A stretch of 64,000 nt of DNA from VAXT01 sp035318925 (GTDB lineage Bacteria; Actinomycetota; Thermoleophilia; Gaiellales; Gaiellaceae). The notes under the pieces were generated by a model, which saw only the letters and a program-made list of their open reading frames with translations, was not told the DNA's origin and did no database searches. Position 1 is the first letter of the stretch, and the number at the start of each line of letters is the position of its first letter. Location of the stretch: assembly GCA_035318925.1 (NCBI GenBank), contig DATHDS010000016.1:1-64000 (forward strand). Direction: 5' to 3'. The position numbers and the translations under genes are program-made. Of this stretch, positions 48,161 through 59,100 are shown piece after piece.

Positions 48161-51100
48161 ATGACCACCGCCGAAGCTCAAGCTGGAACCGACGCGTTCT
48201 TCGAGCGTCCGATCCTCAACTCGCCATATGAGGAGCCCACCCAGCACTGGGAGCTCGACGAGTCCGGTCAGCCAACCCACAAGATCCTCGATAGTCGCCG
48301 CCGGGCCGACTTCGTCACCCCGATTCCGAAGCCCAAGAAGCGCAAGCGCGCGGAGGAACAGCAGGTCTTGCTGGCCGAAGACGGCGAGGGAATCTCAACC
48401 CAGGCACAGCAGTACGACCCCACGGAGATCATCAACGAGGTTCGTTCCATGGTTGAGGCATGGCGCAGCCTGCCGAATCCGAATGACTGGCAGGTAACGC
48501 CGGAAACCGCCCGCCTCTTGACGCACTGGCGGCACCACGAGTTCAGCAACCTACGTCCATTCTTCTGCCAAATCGAGGCGGTCGAGACGATCATCTGGCT
48601 GACCGAGGTCGCTCCCAACGCGGGCAAGCGTGCCAAGGGCATTCTCGAGCACCTCGTCAACGCGAATAACGACGCGAATCCCGAGCTCATGCGCGCGGCG
48701 CTTAAGCTCGCCACCGGCGCTGGTAAGACGACGGTGATGGCGATGCTTATCGCCTGGCAGACCGTCAACGCGCTCAGGCGCCCTCAGAGCAAGCTCTTCA
48801 CGCGGGGCTTCCTGGTCGTCACCCCGGGCATCACGATCAAGGACCGCCTGCGGGTGCTCCAGCCCAATGATCCCGACAACTACTACGTCAACAGCGAGCT
48901 CGTGCCCGCCGACATGCTCGAGGAGCTCAACAAGACAAAGATCGTCATCACGAACTACCACGCCTTCAAGCTCCGCCAGCGAATCGAGCTCTCCGCCGGC
49001 GGCCGCAAACTGCTGCAGGGCCGCGGCGAAGCGCTGGACACTCTCGAGACCGAGGGTCAGATGATTCAGCGGGTCATGCCCGATCTCATGGGCATGAAGA
49101 ACGTCCTCGTTCTCAACGACGAAGCGCACCACTGCTACCGCGAGAAGCCGGTATCGGATGAGGACGACCTCAAAGGCGACGAGAAGAAGGAGGCTGAGCG
49201 AAACAAGGAGGCTGCGCGCCTCTGGATATCCGGGCTCGAAGCGGTCAACCGCAAGCTCGGGCTCTCGCGCGTTATCGACCTTTCAGCAACGCCGTTCTTC
49301 CTGAGTGGGTCAGGCTACGTCGAGGGCACGCTTTTCCCATGGACGCTGAGCGACTTCTCACTGATGGATGCGATCGAGTGCGGAATCGTCAAGCTCCCTC
49401 GCGTTCCAGTCGCGGACAACATCTCCGGCGAGGAGATGCCGATGTTCCGCAACCTCTGGGATCACATCGGCAAGAAAATGCCGAAGAAGGGGCGAGGCAA
49501 GGCTGAGAACTTGGACCCGTTAAGTCTTCCGCCCCAGCTTCAGACGGCTCTCGAGGCGCTGTACGGCCACTACGAGAAGACGTTCAATCTTTGGCAGGAG
49601 GGTGGTGTTCGTGTGCCTCCCTGCTTCATCGTTGTCTGCCAGAACACCGCGATCTCGAAGCTCGTCTACGACTACATCTCCGGCTTCAACAAGACGAATG
49701 AAGACGACTCGACAACGTTCGCGCAGGGTCGACATGCACTTTTCCGGAACTTCGACGAGCACGGCAATCCGATAGCCCGACCGAACACACTCCTGATTGA
49801 CAGCGAGCAGCTCGAGTCCGGCGAGACGCTCGACGACAACTTCCGCAAGATGGCCGCGGACGAAATCGAGCGCTTCCGGCGCGAGATCATCGAGCGGACG
49901 GGCGATCAGACCCAGGCGGAGAATCTCAGCGACCAAGACCTGCTCCGCGAGGTGATGAATACGGTCGGCAAGTACGGCCAGCTCGGCGAGTCGATCCGCT
50001 GCGTCGTTTCCGTCTCGATGCTGACCGAGGGTTGGGACGCGAACACCGTGACGCACATTCTTGGGATCAGGGCATTCGGCACCCAGCTGCTGTGCGAGCA
50101 GGTTGTCGGACGTGCGTTACGCCGCCAGTCGTACGACCTGAATAACGAGGGACTCTTCAATGTCGAATACGCCGACATCCTCGGCGTTCCCTTCGATTTC
50201 ACTGCGAAGCCAGTTATTGGGCCTATTACGCCGCCTCGCGAGACGATTCATGTCAAGGCGGTTAGCCCTGAGCGCGATCATCTCGAAATCCGCTTCCCTC
50301 GGGTAGTCGGATATCGCGTGGAGTTGCCGGAGGAGCGGCTCACAGCAGACTTCAACGATGACTCCACGCTGGAGCTCACACCAGATCTCGTCGGGGCAAC
50401 GACCACTCAGAACTCGGGAATCATCGGAGAGAAAGTCGATCTCACGCTGAATCACACGGCGGATGTCCGTCCGTCCCAGGTCGTCTACGAGCTCACCTCG
50501 CACCTCGTGCTAACGAAATGGCAGGACGCAGATGGTGATCCCCGGCTCCACCTCTTCGGTCAGCTCAAGCGGATCGCGAGGGAGTGGCTCGATGAGTACC
50601 TCGTGTGCAAGGGCGGCACCTACCCCGCGCAGCTGAAATACAAGATGCTCGCCGACATGGCCTGCGAGCGGATCACGGCGGCGATTACACGCGCTTATGT
50701 CGGTGAGCGGCCGGTCACGCCGGTCGTCGATCCGTACAACCCGATCGGCTCGACGGCGCACGTCAACTTCAACACGTCGAAGACGAGTCGCTGGGAGACT
50801 GATCCTCGCCGCTGCCATGTCAACTGGGTTGTCCTCGATAGCGATTGGGAGGGAGAGTTCTGCCGGGTGGCAGAGAGTCATCCGCGCGTTCGCGCGTACG
50901 TCAAGAACCACAACCTGGGATTCGACGTGCCGTACCGCTACGGATCGGAGAGCCGCAATTACCGCCCTGACTTCATCGTGCTCGTCGACGATGGGCGCGG
51001 TGAGGACAACCTTCTTCACCTCGTCATCGAGATCAAGGGTTACCGGGGCGAAGACGCTAAGGAGAAGAAGTCAACGATGGAGACGTACTGGGTGCCGGCT

Positions 51101-51214
51101 GTCAACCATGTCGAACAGCATGGACGCTGGCACTTTGCCGAGTTTACGGATGCGTTCGCGATCGAAGACGCGTTCAACAAGCTGATCGACGAGATCGCGG
51201 CGCAGCCGGCATAG
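48161..51214 (+). CDS. res: type III restriction subunit (Res)
   Basis: 1017 residues from ATG 48161. SF2 helicase: Walker A GAGKT at 186-190, DEAHH at 320-324, SATPFF at 375-380, and motif VI VVGRALRR at 648-655. The C-terminal nuclease has PDF (936-938) and EIK (957-959), the PD-(D/E)XK cut site of type III enzymes. Res needs Mod for site recognition and cuts after ATP-driven sliding. The mod start follows two bases after its stop. Confidence 0.93.
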   Translation: MTTAEAQAGTDAFFERPILNSPYEEPTQHWELDESGQPTHKILDSRRRADFVTPIPKPKKRKRAEEQQVLLAEDGEGISTQAQQYDPTEIINEVRSMVEAWRSLPNPNDWQVTPETARLLTHWRHHEFSNLRPFFCQIEAVETIIWLTEVAPNAGKRAKGILEHLVNANNDANPELMRAALKLATGAGKTTVMAMLIAWQTVNALRRPQSKLFTRGFLVVTPGITIKDRLRVLQPNDPDNYYVNSELVPADMLEELNKTKIVITNYHAFKLRQRIELSAGGRKLLQGRGEALDTLETEGQMIQRVMPDLMGMKNVLVLNDEAHHCYREKPVSDEDDLKGDEKKEAERNKEAARLWISGLEAVNRKLGLSRVIDLSATPFFLSGSGYVEGTLFPWTLSDFSLMDAIECGIVKLPRVPVADNISGEEMPMFRNLWDHIGKKMPKKGRGKAENLDPLSLPPQLQTALEALYGHYEKTFNLWQEGGVRVPPCFIVVCQNTAISKLVYDYISGFNKTNEDDSTTFAQGRHALFRNFDEHGNPIARPNTLLIDSEQLESGETLDDNFRKMAADEIERFRREIIERTGDQTQAENLSDQDLLREVMNTVGKYGQLGESIRCVVSVSMLTEGWDANTVTHILGIRAFGTQLLCEQVVGRALRRQSYDLNNEGLFNVEYADILGVPFDFTAKPVIGPITPPRETIHVKAVSPERDHLEIRFPRVVGYRVELPEERLTADFNDDSTLELTPDLVGATTTQNSGIIGEKVDLTLNHTADVRPSQVVYELTSHLVLTKWQDADGDPRLHLFGQLKRIAREWLDEYLVCKGGTYPAQLKYKMLADMACERITAAITRAYVGERPVTPVVDPYNPIGSTAHVNFNTSKTSRWETDPRRCHVNWVVLDSDWEGEFCRVAESHPRVRAYVKNHNLGFDVPYRYGSESRNYRPDFIVLVDDGRGEDNLLHLVIEIKGYRGEDAKEKKSTMETYWVPAVNHVEQHGRWHFAEFTDAFAIEDAFNKLIDEIAAQPA

Positions 51215-51216
51215 GC

Positions 51217-54012
51217 ATGGCTCGGCCGCGCACCAAAACTCCGAAGTCCGTCGAGACGATCAGGCATGTCGAGGACACGCGGACGAACATCCCCACGGCC
51301 GAGTACGAATCCGTTGTCGAGGAATCAGAGAAGGCGGCGGTGCGAGTGGCCTACGAGCGACGGAACCGCGACCTCGATCCGCAGCTCGTCTGGCGCGGTA
51401 AAGACGAGCAGGATTGGAGCGACCTCGTCGTCCACGCGCCGCCGATCTACATCCAAGAGAAGGTGCACCCGAAAGTGCTGATCGACGACCTCGCGCGCAT
51501 CTCGGAGAAGTCCACGCCGGACGAGCACGAGCAGATTGATCTATTTGCCGACTTCAACCGGATGGCCGAGGGCACGGACAAGACCGTCTTCTACGAGCAC
51601 GAGCAGGGGTGGACGAATCGCATGATCCTCGGAGACTCGCTGCAGGTGATGGCGAGTCTCGCCGAGCGGGAAGGGCTCCGCGGCAAAGTGCAGTGCATCT
51701 ACATCGATCCGCCCTACGGCATCAAGTTCAACAGCAACTTTCAGTGGTCAACGACTAGCCGTGAGGTGAAGGATGGCAACGCTGCTCACATCACCCGTGA
51801 GCCGGAGCAGGTGAAGGCGTTTCGCGACACGTGGCGCGATGGGACGCACAGCTACCTCACGTACCTTCGAGACCGCCTTACCGTGGCTCGTGACCTACTC
51901 ACCGATTCCGGCTCCGTTTTCGTACAGATTGGCGACGAGAATGTGCATCGCGTTCGAGTGCTGATGGATGAGGTGTTTGGGGAAGACAATGCCGTTTCTC
52001 TCATCTCCTTCCGTACAACCACCGGTCTTGGCGACCAGTACCTAGATTCGGCGTGCAGTTACTTGGTTTGGTATTGCCGAGATAGGACGAAGTTGAAGTA
52101 TCGCGAACTCTTTAAGAAGAAAGGTCTGACAGAGGACGTGGGAGGACGTTACCGGCGTGTTCAACTTGCAGCCTTTGACCGTCGTTCAATGACTGCTGAC
52201 GAACGCGGTGACCCATCGCTTCTTCCGACAGGGGCAGAGATCTTTCGAAATGACAACCTAACATCACAAAGTGGGGGAGAGAAGTCTGCGTTCGCGGTGG
52301 CATATCGCGGCGAGGACTTTCGACCCGGGCGCGGCTACTGGAAGACAAATGAGAGCGGGATGCAACGCTTGCTTAGGGCGGAGCGACTCGCAAGCCCCAC
52401 TCCTAACTCGATTCAATACGTCAGGTTCTTGAACGACTTCGGCGTTTCAAAGTTCAGCAACGTCTGGATCGACACCCAGACAGGTGCCTTCACCGACGAG
52501 AAGATCTACGTCGTTCAAACAAACGTCAAAGTCATCGAACGGTGTGTCTTGATGACGACCGATCCTGGTGACCTCGTCCTCGACCCTACTTGTGGCTCTG
52601 GAACGACCGCCACCGTCGCCGAGCAGCGGGGCCGTCGCTGGATCACCGTCGATACGTCGCGGGTAGCACTTGCGTTGGCCCGAGCCCGCATCATGGGCGC
52701 GCGGTACCCGTACTACCTGCTCTCCGATTCTCGCGAAGGCCAGCTGAAAGAAGCCGAGGTCACCCAGACAGCGCCCAGCTCTCAACCCGTGCATGGAAGC
52801 GTCCGGCACGGGTTTGTCTGCGAGCGCGTGCCACACATCACACTAAAGTCGGTCGCAAACAACGCGGAGATCGACGTCGTCTGGGAGAAGTGGCAAGGGA
52901 CGCTGGATCCGCTGCGCGAGCAGCTGAATGCTGAGCTGTCCGAGCACTGGGAAGAGTGGGAGATTCCACGCGAAGTGGACGATGCGTGGACGGAGCGCAC
53001 AAAAGAGGTGCACGCTGACTGGTGGGAGGCGCGGATTGCACGTCAGAATGAGATCGACGCCTCGATCGCCGCGCAGGCCGAGTTCGAGTACCTCTACCAC
53101 AAGCCGTACGAGGACAAGCGGACGGTTCGTGTCGCAGGCCCCTTCACCGTCGAAAGCCTCAGTCCTCACCGTGTGCTCGGTGTCGACGAGAATGATGAGC
53201 TAGTTGATCCGCTCCAGGCCGATGCCCTCGAGGCGGACTCTGAGCAGACGTTCACCCAGACGATCCTCGAGAACCTCAGGAGCGCAGGGGTTCAGCAGGC
53301 GCACAAGGACGACCGGATCACGTTCACCGCCCTCACGCCGTGGCCGGGCGAACTCGTATGCGGCGAGGGTCGTTACCTCGAAGGCGAGACGGAGAAGCGC
53401 GCGGCGGTCTTCATTGGCCCTGAGTTCGGCACCGTCCAGAGAACCGACCTCGTCGCCGCGGCCCGGGAGGCCGGCGATGCGCAGTTCGATGTGCTGATCG
53501 CCTGCGCGTTCAATTACGAAGCTCATACGACCGACTTCAAGAAGCTCGGCAGCATTCCGGTGCTGAAGGCCCGTATGAACGCCGACCTTCACATGGCCGA
53601 CGACCTCAAGAACACGGGCAAGGGCAACCTCTTCGTCGTCTTCGGCGAGCCCGACATTGAGCTGCTCGACGCGGAGGACGGCCAGGTGCGCGTGAAGCTC
53701 CACGGGGTCGACGTCTTCCATCCGAGTACGGGTGAGGTACAGAGCGACAACGCCGAAGGGATCGCCTGCTGGTTCATCGACACCGAGTACAACGAGGAGA
53801 GCTTCTTCGTTCGGCACGCGTACTTCCTCGGCGCCGACGATCCGTACAAGGCGCTTAAGACGACGCTCAAGGCGGAGATCGACGAGAACGCGTGGGCGAC
53901 GCTGCGGAGCGACGTCTCGAGGCCGTTCGACAGGCCCGAAACAGGTCGCATTGCCGTCAAGGTGATCAACCACCTCGGCGACGAGGTCATGAAGGTGTTC
54001 CGTGTCACGTGA
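51217..54012 (+). CDS. mod: type III modification methyltransferase (Mod)
   Basis: 931 residues from ATG 51217. Beta-class order: catalytic DPPYG at 164-168 precedes the SAM motif DPTCGSGTT at 456-464. The segment between (about 230-440) is the target-recognition domain and is richer in A/T codons than the flanks. The C-terminal 300 residues are long for a Mod and may hold a Res-contact domain. It is an N6-adenine or N4-cytosine methyltransferase; the base is not decided. The stop overlaps the helicase start (TGATG). Confidence 0.93.
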   Translation: MARPRTKTPKSVETIRHVEDTRTNIPTAEYESVVEESEKAAVRVAYERRNRDLDPQLVWRGKDEQDWSDLVVHAPPIYIQEKVHPKVLIDDLARISEKSTPDEHEQIDLFADFNRMAEGTDKTVFYEHEQGWTNRMILGDSLQVMASLAEREGLRGKVQCIYIDPPYGIKFNSNFQWSTTSREVKDGNAAHITREPEQVKAFRDTWRDGTHSYLTYLRDRLTVARDLLTDSGSVFVQIGDENVHRVRVLMDEVFGEDNAVSLISFRTTTGLGDQYLDSACSYLVWYCRDRTKLKYRELFKKKGLTEDVGGRYRRVQLAAFDRRSMTADERGDPSLLPTGAEIFRNDNLTSQSGGEKSAFAVAYRGEDFRPGRGYWKTNESGMQRLLRAERLASPTPNSIQYVRFLNDFGVSKFSNVWIDTQTGAFTDEKIYVVQTNVKVIERCVLMTTDPGDLVLDPTCGSGTTATVAEQRGRRWITVDTSRVALALARARIMGARYPYYLLSDSREGQLKEAEVTQTAPSSQPVHGSVRHGFVCERVPHITLKSVANNAEIDVVWEKWQGTLDPLREQLNAELSEHWEEWEIPREVDDAWTERTKEVHADWWEARIARQNEIDASIAAQAEFEYLYHKPYEDKRTVRVAGPFTVESLSPHRVLGVDENDELVDPLQADALEADSEQTFTQTILENLRSAGVQQAHKDDRITFTALTPWPGELVCGEGRYLEGETEKRAAVFIGPEFGTVQRTDLVAAAREAGDAQFDVLIACAFNYEAHTTDFKKLGSIPVLKARMNADLHMADDLKNTGKGNLFVVFGEPDIELLDAEDGQVRVKLHGVDVFHPSTGEVQSDNAEGIACWFIDTEYNEESFFVRHAYFLGADDPYKALKTTLKAEIDENAWATLRSDVSRPFDRPETGRIAVKVINHLGDEVMKVFRVT

Positions 54013-56117
54013 TGCAGTTCCTCATCGCCGACACGTTCACCGACAGTCTCACTCGCCTTACTGCTGAGGAGCAGAAGGCCGTCAAGACGACGGCTTTCGA
54101 CCTCCAGACCAATCCCGCGCACCCGAGCCTGCAGTTTCATCGTCTGGACAGGGCGAAGGACCGCAACTTCTGGTCTGTACGGGCGGGCAGGGATATCCGC
54201 TTGATCGTCCACAAGAGCGAGGCGACGCTCGCCCTCTGTTACGCGGACCACCACGACAAGGCCTACGCTTGGGCGGAGCGCCGCAAGCTCACTACGCACC
54301 CAACAACAGGTGCTGCTCAGCTCGTCGAGATACGCGAGACGGTCCAGGAGATCGTGGTGCCGGTCTACGTCCAGGCCGAGGCGCCGGCGATCGTGCAACG
54401 TCCTCTCTTCGCCGATTTCGGCGACGACGAGCTTCTCCGATATGGAGTTCCGGTCGACTGGCTCGACGATGTCCGGGCTGCGGACGACCAGCAGCTTCTT
54501 GCGCTAGCCGAACATCTTCCGGGCGAGGCGGCCGAGGCGCTGCTCGAGCGCGCCACCGGTGGCACGCCGCAGCTGCTCGGTGCGCTGCAGGTGCTTGACC
54601 TTCCCGCCGACGCTGGTCCCGCCTACGCTGATCCGTTCGAGCACCCCGACGCTCAACGCCGGTTCCGTGTCGTCGAGAACGTCGAGGAGCTAGAGCGAGC
54701 GCTCGAGCACCCGTGGGACCGCTGGATCGTGTTCCTGCATCCCGCTCAGCGCAACGTCGTCGAGCGTGATTACGGTGGGCCAGCGCGCGTTTCTGGTTCC
54801 GCTGGAACTGGCAAGACCATCGTGGCCCTGCACCGCGCCGTCTTTCTGGCCCGGGCAAATCCCGAGGCTCGCATCCTGCTGACGACCTACACGGACACCC
54901 TCGCAAGTGCCCTCCGAAGCCGACTCATGTTGCTCATCCAAAACGAGCCCCGCATCGCCGAGCGAATTGATGTGCAGTCGATCTCGGGGGTTGGCCAGCG
55001 CCTTTATCAGGCTCATGCGGGAGAGCCACGCATCGCAACGCGGGAAGACATCGAGGGGTTCATCCGCGTCGCGTCTGAGGCAGTCGATCCGCACAAGTTC
55101 CAACTGCACTTTCTTGTCACCGAATGGGAGCAGGTCGTGGATTCCTGGCAGCTCCGAACCTGGGACGACTACCGCGATGTCCGCAGGCTCGGACGGAAGA
55201 CTGGTCTCCCGGAGCAGCAGAGGGCGATCCTGTGGTCGATCTTCGAGCGGGTCGAGAAGCGACTTGCGGAGGAGGACATGCTCACGGAGTTTGGGATGTT
55301 CACGCGGCTCTCTGATCTCCTCATGCAACGTGGCGGGCGCCCGTATGACCACATCGTTGTCGACGAAGCGCAGGACATGGGCGTGGCCCATCTGCGGTTC
55401 TTTGCCACGTTGGCAGAAGATCGCCGGAACGCCCTGTTTTTCGCTGGTGATCTCGGTCAACGCATCTTCCAGCAGCCTTTCTCGTGGCGTGCGTTGGGCG
55501 TGGATATCCGCGGGCGGTCGAGGAATCTGCACGTCAACTACCGAACCTCGCATCAGATCCGGCAGAACGCGGACCGGTTGCTCGATCCGGAGCAGACCGA
55601 TGCAGACGGCAACATCGAAAGCCGGGCCGGCACGGTTTCGGTTTTCAATGGCGTGCCGCCGACGATCCGTGTTTTCGATGACGAGGAAGCCGAGGTCAAA
55701 GCGGTTGCGACTTGGATGCGAGACCTCGTCGATGACGGACTCGCGCCGGAGGAGCTCAGCATCTTCGTTCGATCCGAAGCCGAGCTCGAGCGCGCACGCC
55801 GAGCCGTCGAAGCCGCTGGCCTGACGGCCGCGGTACTGGACGAGAAAGTGCGGACCACCCGAGGCACGGTATCCGTGAGCACAATGGATTTGGCGAAGGG
55901 GCTGGAGTTCCGGGCAGTGGTGGTGATGGGTTGCGACGACGAAGTGATTCCGTCTCAGGCACGGATCGAGGCGATCGCCGACAACGCTGATCTCGAGGAC
56001 GTCTATACGACGGAGCGGCACCTCTTGTACGTCGCCTGTACGCGTGCCCGCGATCACCTCTGGATCTCAGGCGTCGAGCCAGCCTCGGAGTTCCTCGACG
56101 ATCTAACCTCGAAGTGA
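54012..56117 (+). CDS. UvrD-type helicase with N-terminal RelE-like domain
   Basis: 701 residues from ATG 54012, overlapping the mod stop. Residues 1-90 look like a RelE/ParE toxin fold (LQFHRLDRAKDRNFWSVRAG, then DIRLIVHKSEATLALCYADH). The SF1A helicase follows: Walker A GSAGTGKT at 262-269, DEAQ at 451-454, GDLGQRIFQ, LHVNYRTSHQIR, and the C-terminal STMDLAKGLEFRAVVVMGCD and YVACTRARDHLWIS. The toxin-like domain might sense nucleic acid or act as an effector. Confidence 0.87.
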   Translation: MQFLIADTFTDSLTRLTAEEQKAVKTTAFDLQTNPAHPSLQFHRLDRAKDRNFWSVRAGRDIRLIVHKSEATLALCYADHHDKAYAWAERRKLTTHPTTGAAQLVEIRETVQEIVVPVYVQAEAPAIVQRPLFADFGDDELLRYGVPVDWLDDVRAADDQQLLALAEHLPGEAAEALLERATGGTPQLLGALQVLDLPADAGPAYADPFEHPDAQRRFRVVENVEELERALEHPWDRWIVFLHPAQRNVVERDYGGPARVSGSAGTGKTIVALHRAVFLARANPEARILLTTYTDTLASALRSRLMLLIQNEPRIAERIDVQSISGVGQRLYQAHAGEPRIATREDIEGFIRVASEAVDPHKFQLHFLVTEWEQVVDSWQLRTWDDYRDVRRLGRKTGLPEQQRAILWSIFERVEKRLAEEDMLTEFGMFTRLSDLLMQRGGRPYDHIVVDEAQDMGVAHLRFFATLAEDRRNALFFAGDLGQRIFQQPFSWRALGVDIRGRSRNLHVNYRTSHQIRQNADRLLDPEQTDADGNIESRAGTVSVFNGVPPTIRVFDDEEAEVKAVATWMRDLVDDGLAPEELSIFVRSEAELERARRAVEAAGLTAAVLDEKVRTTRGTVSVSTMDLAKGLEFRAVVVMGCDDEVIPSQARIEAIADNADLEDVYTTERHLLYVACTRARDHLWISGVEPASEFLDDLTSK

Positions 56118-56129
56118 TCCTCGCCGCAG

Positions 56130-59100
56130 CTAACTATGGGCAGTGTCTCGGGCGATCGCTAGCAAGACTGCATCGATGACACGCTGGTCATCTTCAAAGC
56201 CCTTCGGCGACGTGAGGTCGTGTTCACCGTCGTCGATGAGGAGGTAGTACCGGGTCGCTGCCCCGAGGAGACCTCGGGCTACCGGCGGGTATGAACCGGG
56301 GTCGCTCAATGTCTCGATCAGGCGGTGTCCGAGAGAGATGCCCCGTTCGTCGATGGCATGCCCTTGGGCTAGTGCCTCGAGCTGCGCCTCACGTTCCTCC
56401 ACCTCGGACCTCAGTGAGGCGAGATCCTCGGCCGACGTCTCGCGATACAGCCCCACGACGTGGTGAAGCAGCTCGGCTGGTAGGGCAAGTCCGGTTGCGC
56501 GGATCTCCTCTCTCGGGTCCGCCGTGATCTCGATGTAGTTGACGGCGAGTAGCTCATGCTGAACGCCAACCTGTTCACGACCAGCGAGATCTGAGATACG
56601 TCGGTCACGTTCTTCGGTGAGACTCGCCACGAGCCGCTCGGCATTGTCGAGGTTCGTTGCCCACACCGGCAGAATCCTCTGGTCGTCGGCGTCATCCGAG
56701 ATCAGCAGTCGATCGTAGACTGCCTTGATCGCGGCGAGTTTCTCTGCGGCTGCGCGTTCTTTGTAGACATAGAACCTGTCGAGCTTCCTACGCTCGTGTT
56801 CGAGCCGTTCACGATTCACCTCTGCGAGCTCCGCCTGGCGGCCGAGCAGCCTCTGGACGGCCGCAGTCTCAGCAAAGCCGAGAGCGCTCTCGAAGGCTGC
56901 GTCGCGCGGTGCGAGAGGAGCGGCGTCCGCCCATTCCTCGCGCTTGATTCTCATTGTTCGGTCAAGCAGCCACGATGCCAGTTCGTCGTCGGGCTTCCGA
57001 TCGGGGCCAACGAAGATTGGGAGGGTTTCCTTCGAACGGGCGACACCTTCGAATTCGAGTGCGTAGACGAAGAGCCAGCCAGACTGTGGGCTCACGTCGT
57101 TCGTGCGAATGCGTCGGTGACTCGCTCTGCCTGGGTACTCCCGCCGACGCACGTAGTCCACGAGCGCGTCGACGATCTCGTTTCCGAACGCGAGGAACTC
57201 GACGTCTTCGTGGTCAAGTGCGGTCGAGGGGTCTAGCGTGGCGACTCTGTGCTCACCATCTCTGACGATGCCCGGGAACTCGTCTCCGAAGCGGCCTCTG
57301 AGTCGAAGCTCGAAGACTTGATCGATTGTGGGGTGTCGCTCGACCCCGACCCCGAGCTCATTCAAGCTTCCGAGGACAAAGCTCTTCAGCTCATCGTTTG
57401 AGAGCAATCCGCGTTGGTCGAGCAGTCGCTGAACCTCGTCCTGTCTGAATGAGCGAGTGTCCATGATGAGATCCGCGAGTCGTCGTTCGGCTGCCCTCGC
57501 CTCGCTGACCCGTGACTCAAGGCGTTCCTCGTAGTCCGTCAAGGCCTGGTCGGCTTTCTCGTCAGCAAGAGCAAGGATCTTTCGCAGGTCGGCCTCGACA
57601 TCGCCAAGGATGGGATCAAGGCCACCTACCGTGTCCTCGAACAACCCGATCCGTTCGCCCAGTACGTGGAGCACGCGCTCTTCAACTGTCCCGGTCGTCG
57701 AGAGGTTGAAGATCGAGACCGGCTTCTTCTGCCCGATCCGGTCGATGCGGCCAATGCGCTGCTCGACTTTCATTGGGTTCCAAGGAAGGTCGTAGTTCAC
57801 GAGCATGTGGCTGAACTGCAGGTTTCGACCTTCCCCACCGGCCTCTGACGAGATAAGGAGCTGAGGTCCGCTCGCTTCCCGGAAGTTCGAAACCGCCCTA
57901 TCCTTTTCGGCGGGCTTGAGGCCACCGTTGAAAATGTGCGAAGTCCACGGCGGTGGGACGTGCTCTGCGATGTATGCCTGGGTTTCCAGGAACTGCGTGA
58001 AGATGATGACCTTCGCATCCGGCTCGCTCTGAAGAATCTCGCCCAAACGCTCGATCAAGACGCGCGTCTTTGAGTCGAGCGAAATCGCGTCGAGAAGTTC
58101 GACGATCGCTCGCAGCTCGGCGATCTCGGTCTCCGTGTCCTCTCGGAATCTTGTCGCCATGATGTCGTCGAGGGCTTCTGTGATCAGGACCTCTTCGAGC
58201 TCGTCTTCCTCGGGAGGAGGCGCGGAGCTCGCTTCCAGCTTCTTCTCCAACTTTTCGATCCGCGAAAGAAGCGATTTGCGGAGGGCAGCGGAGCTGCTGC
58301 AAACAAGCTTCTGGAAGCTCACCATGAGGAACCCGAGGGCGTTGTTCTTCTCGACGCGTGCTCGTTCGAATCCTTCTCGTGCGTACTGCGTAACCGCGTG
58401 GTAAGCCATCCACTCGGGATCGGTCAGATCGACCTCCCAAACGGCAGCCACCCGAGGCATGAACCCACCGACCACTGCCTTCCGATTCCGGACGAGCGCC
58501 TCGCTTAGCCGATGCCTAGACAGAAGCTCCTCGGTCAGAAGGGCTCGCTCGTCGGGATCCTTAAGCCGCTTCGCACAAGCTTTCGGGTCCTCAGACAGCC
58601 AACCCGCTACCTCTGCCGCCACCTGCGTTTGAGCGGGCGCCTTGAGAGACGGCCATCGACTGATTGCCTCGACGGTTTGGTTTAGCCCGGCGAGCTGCCG
58701 ACGGTGCTCGTCGAAGTCTTCGTAGCTCGCGAAGAGTGTCGAATCAAGTAGCTCGAGCAGCGAGTAAAGCTCGAACGGATGGAGCTGCATTGGCGTAGCC
58801 GTCAAGAACAGCATCGCCCTAGAATTGGCGTGTTCGGGACTCGCAAGTTGTTGGACGAGGCGATAGAAGCGTGTGCCAGCCAGATTGCCCAGCGTGCGTC
58901 GAGCGTGGTGCGCTTCGTCGACTATCACCATGTCCCAGTCGGCGAGCGCAATCTCCTTGGCGCGCTGATCCGTCGAGCACGCGTAAGAGGTCGACGTGAT
59001 GACGTTGTCGTGGACCGTCCAGACGTTCTCTCCCGGGTGTGTCGTCTCGATGCCCGGAATCGTCCGCCTGTCGAGTTGCGCGAATGTCTCATTGAATTTG

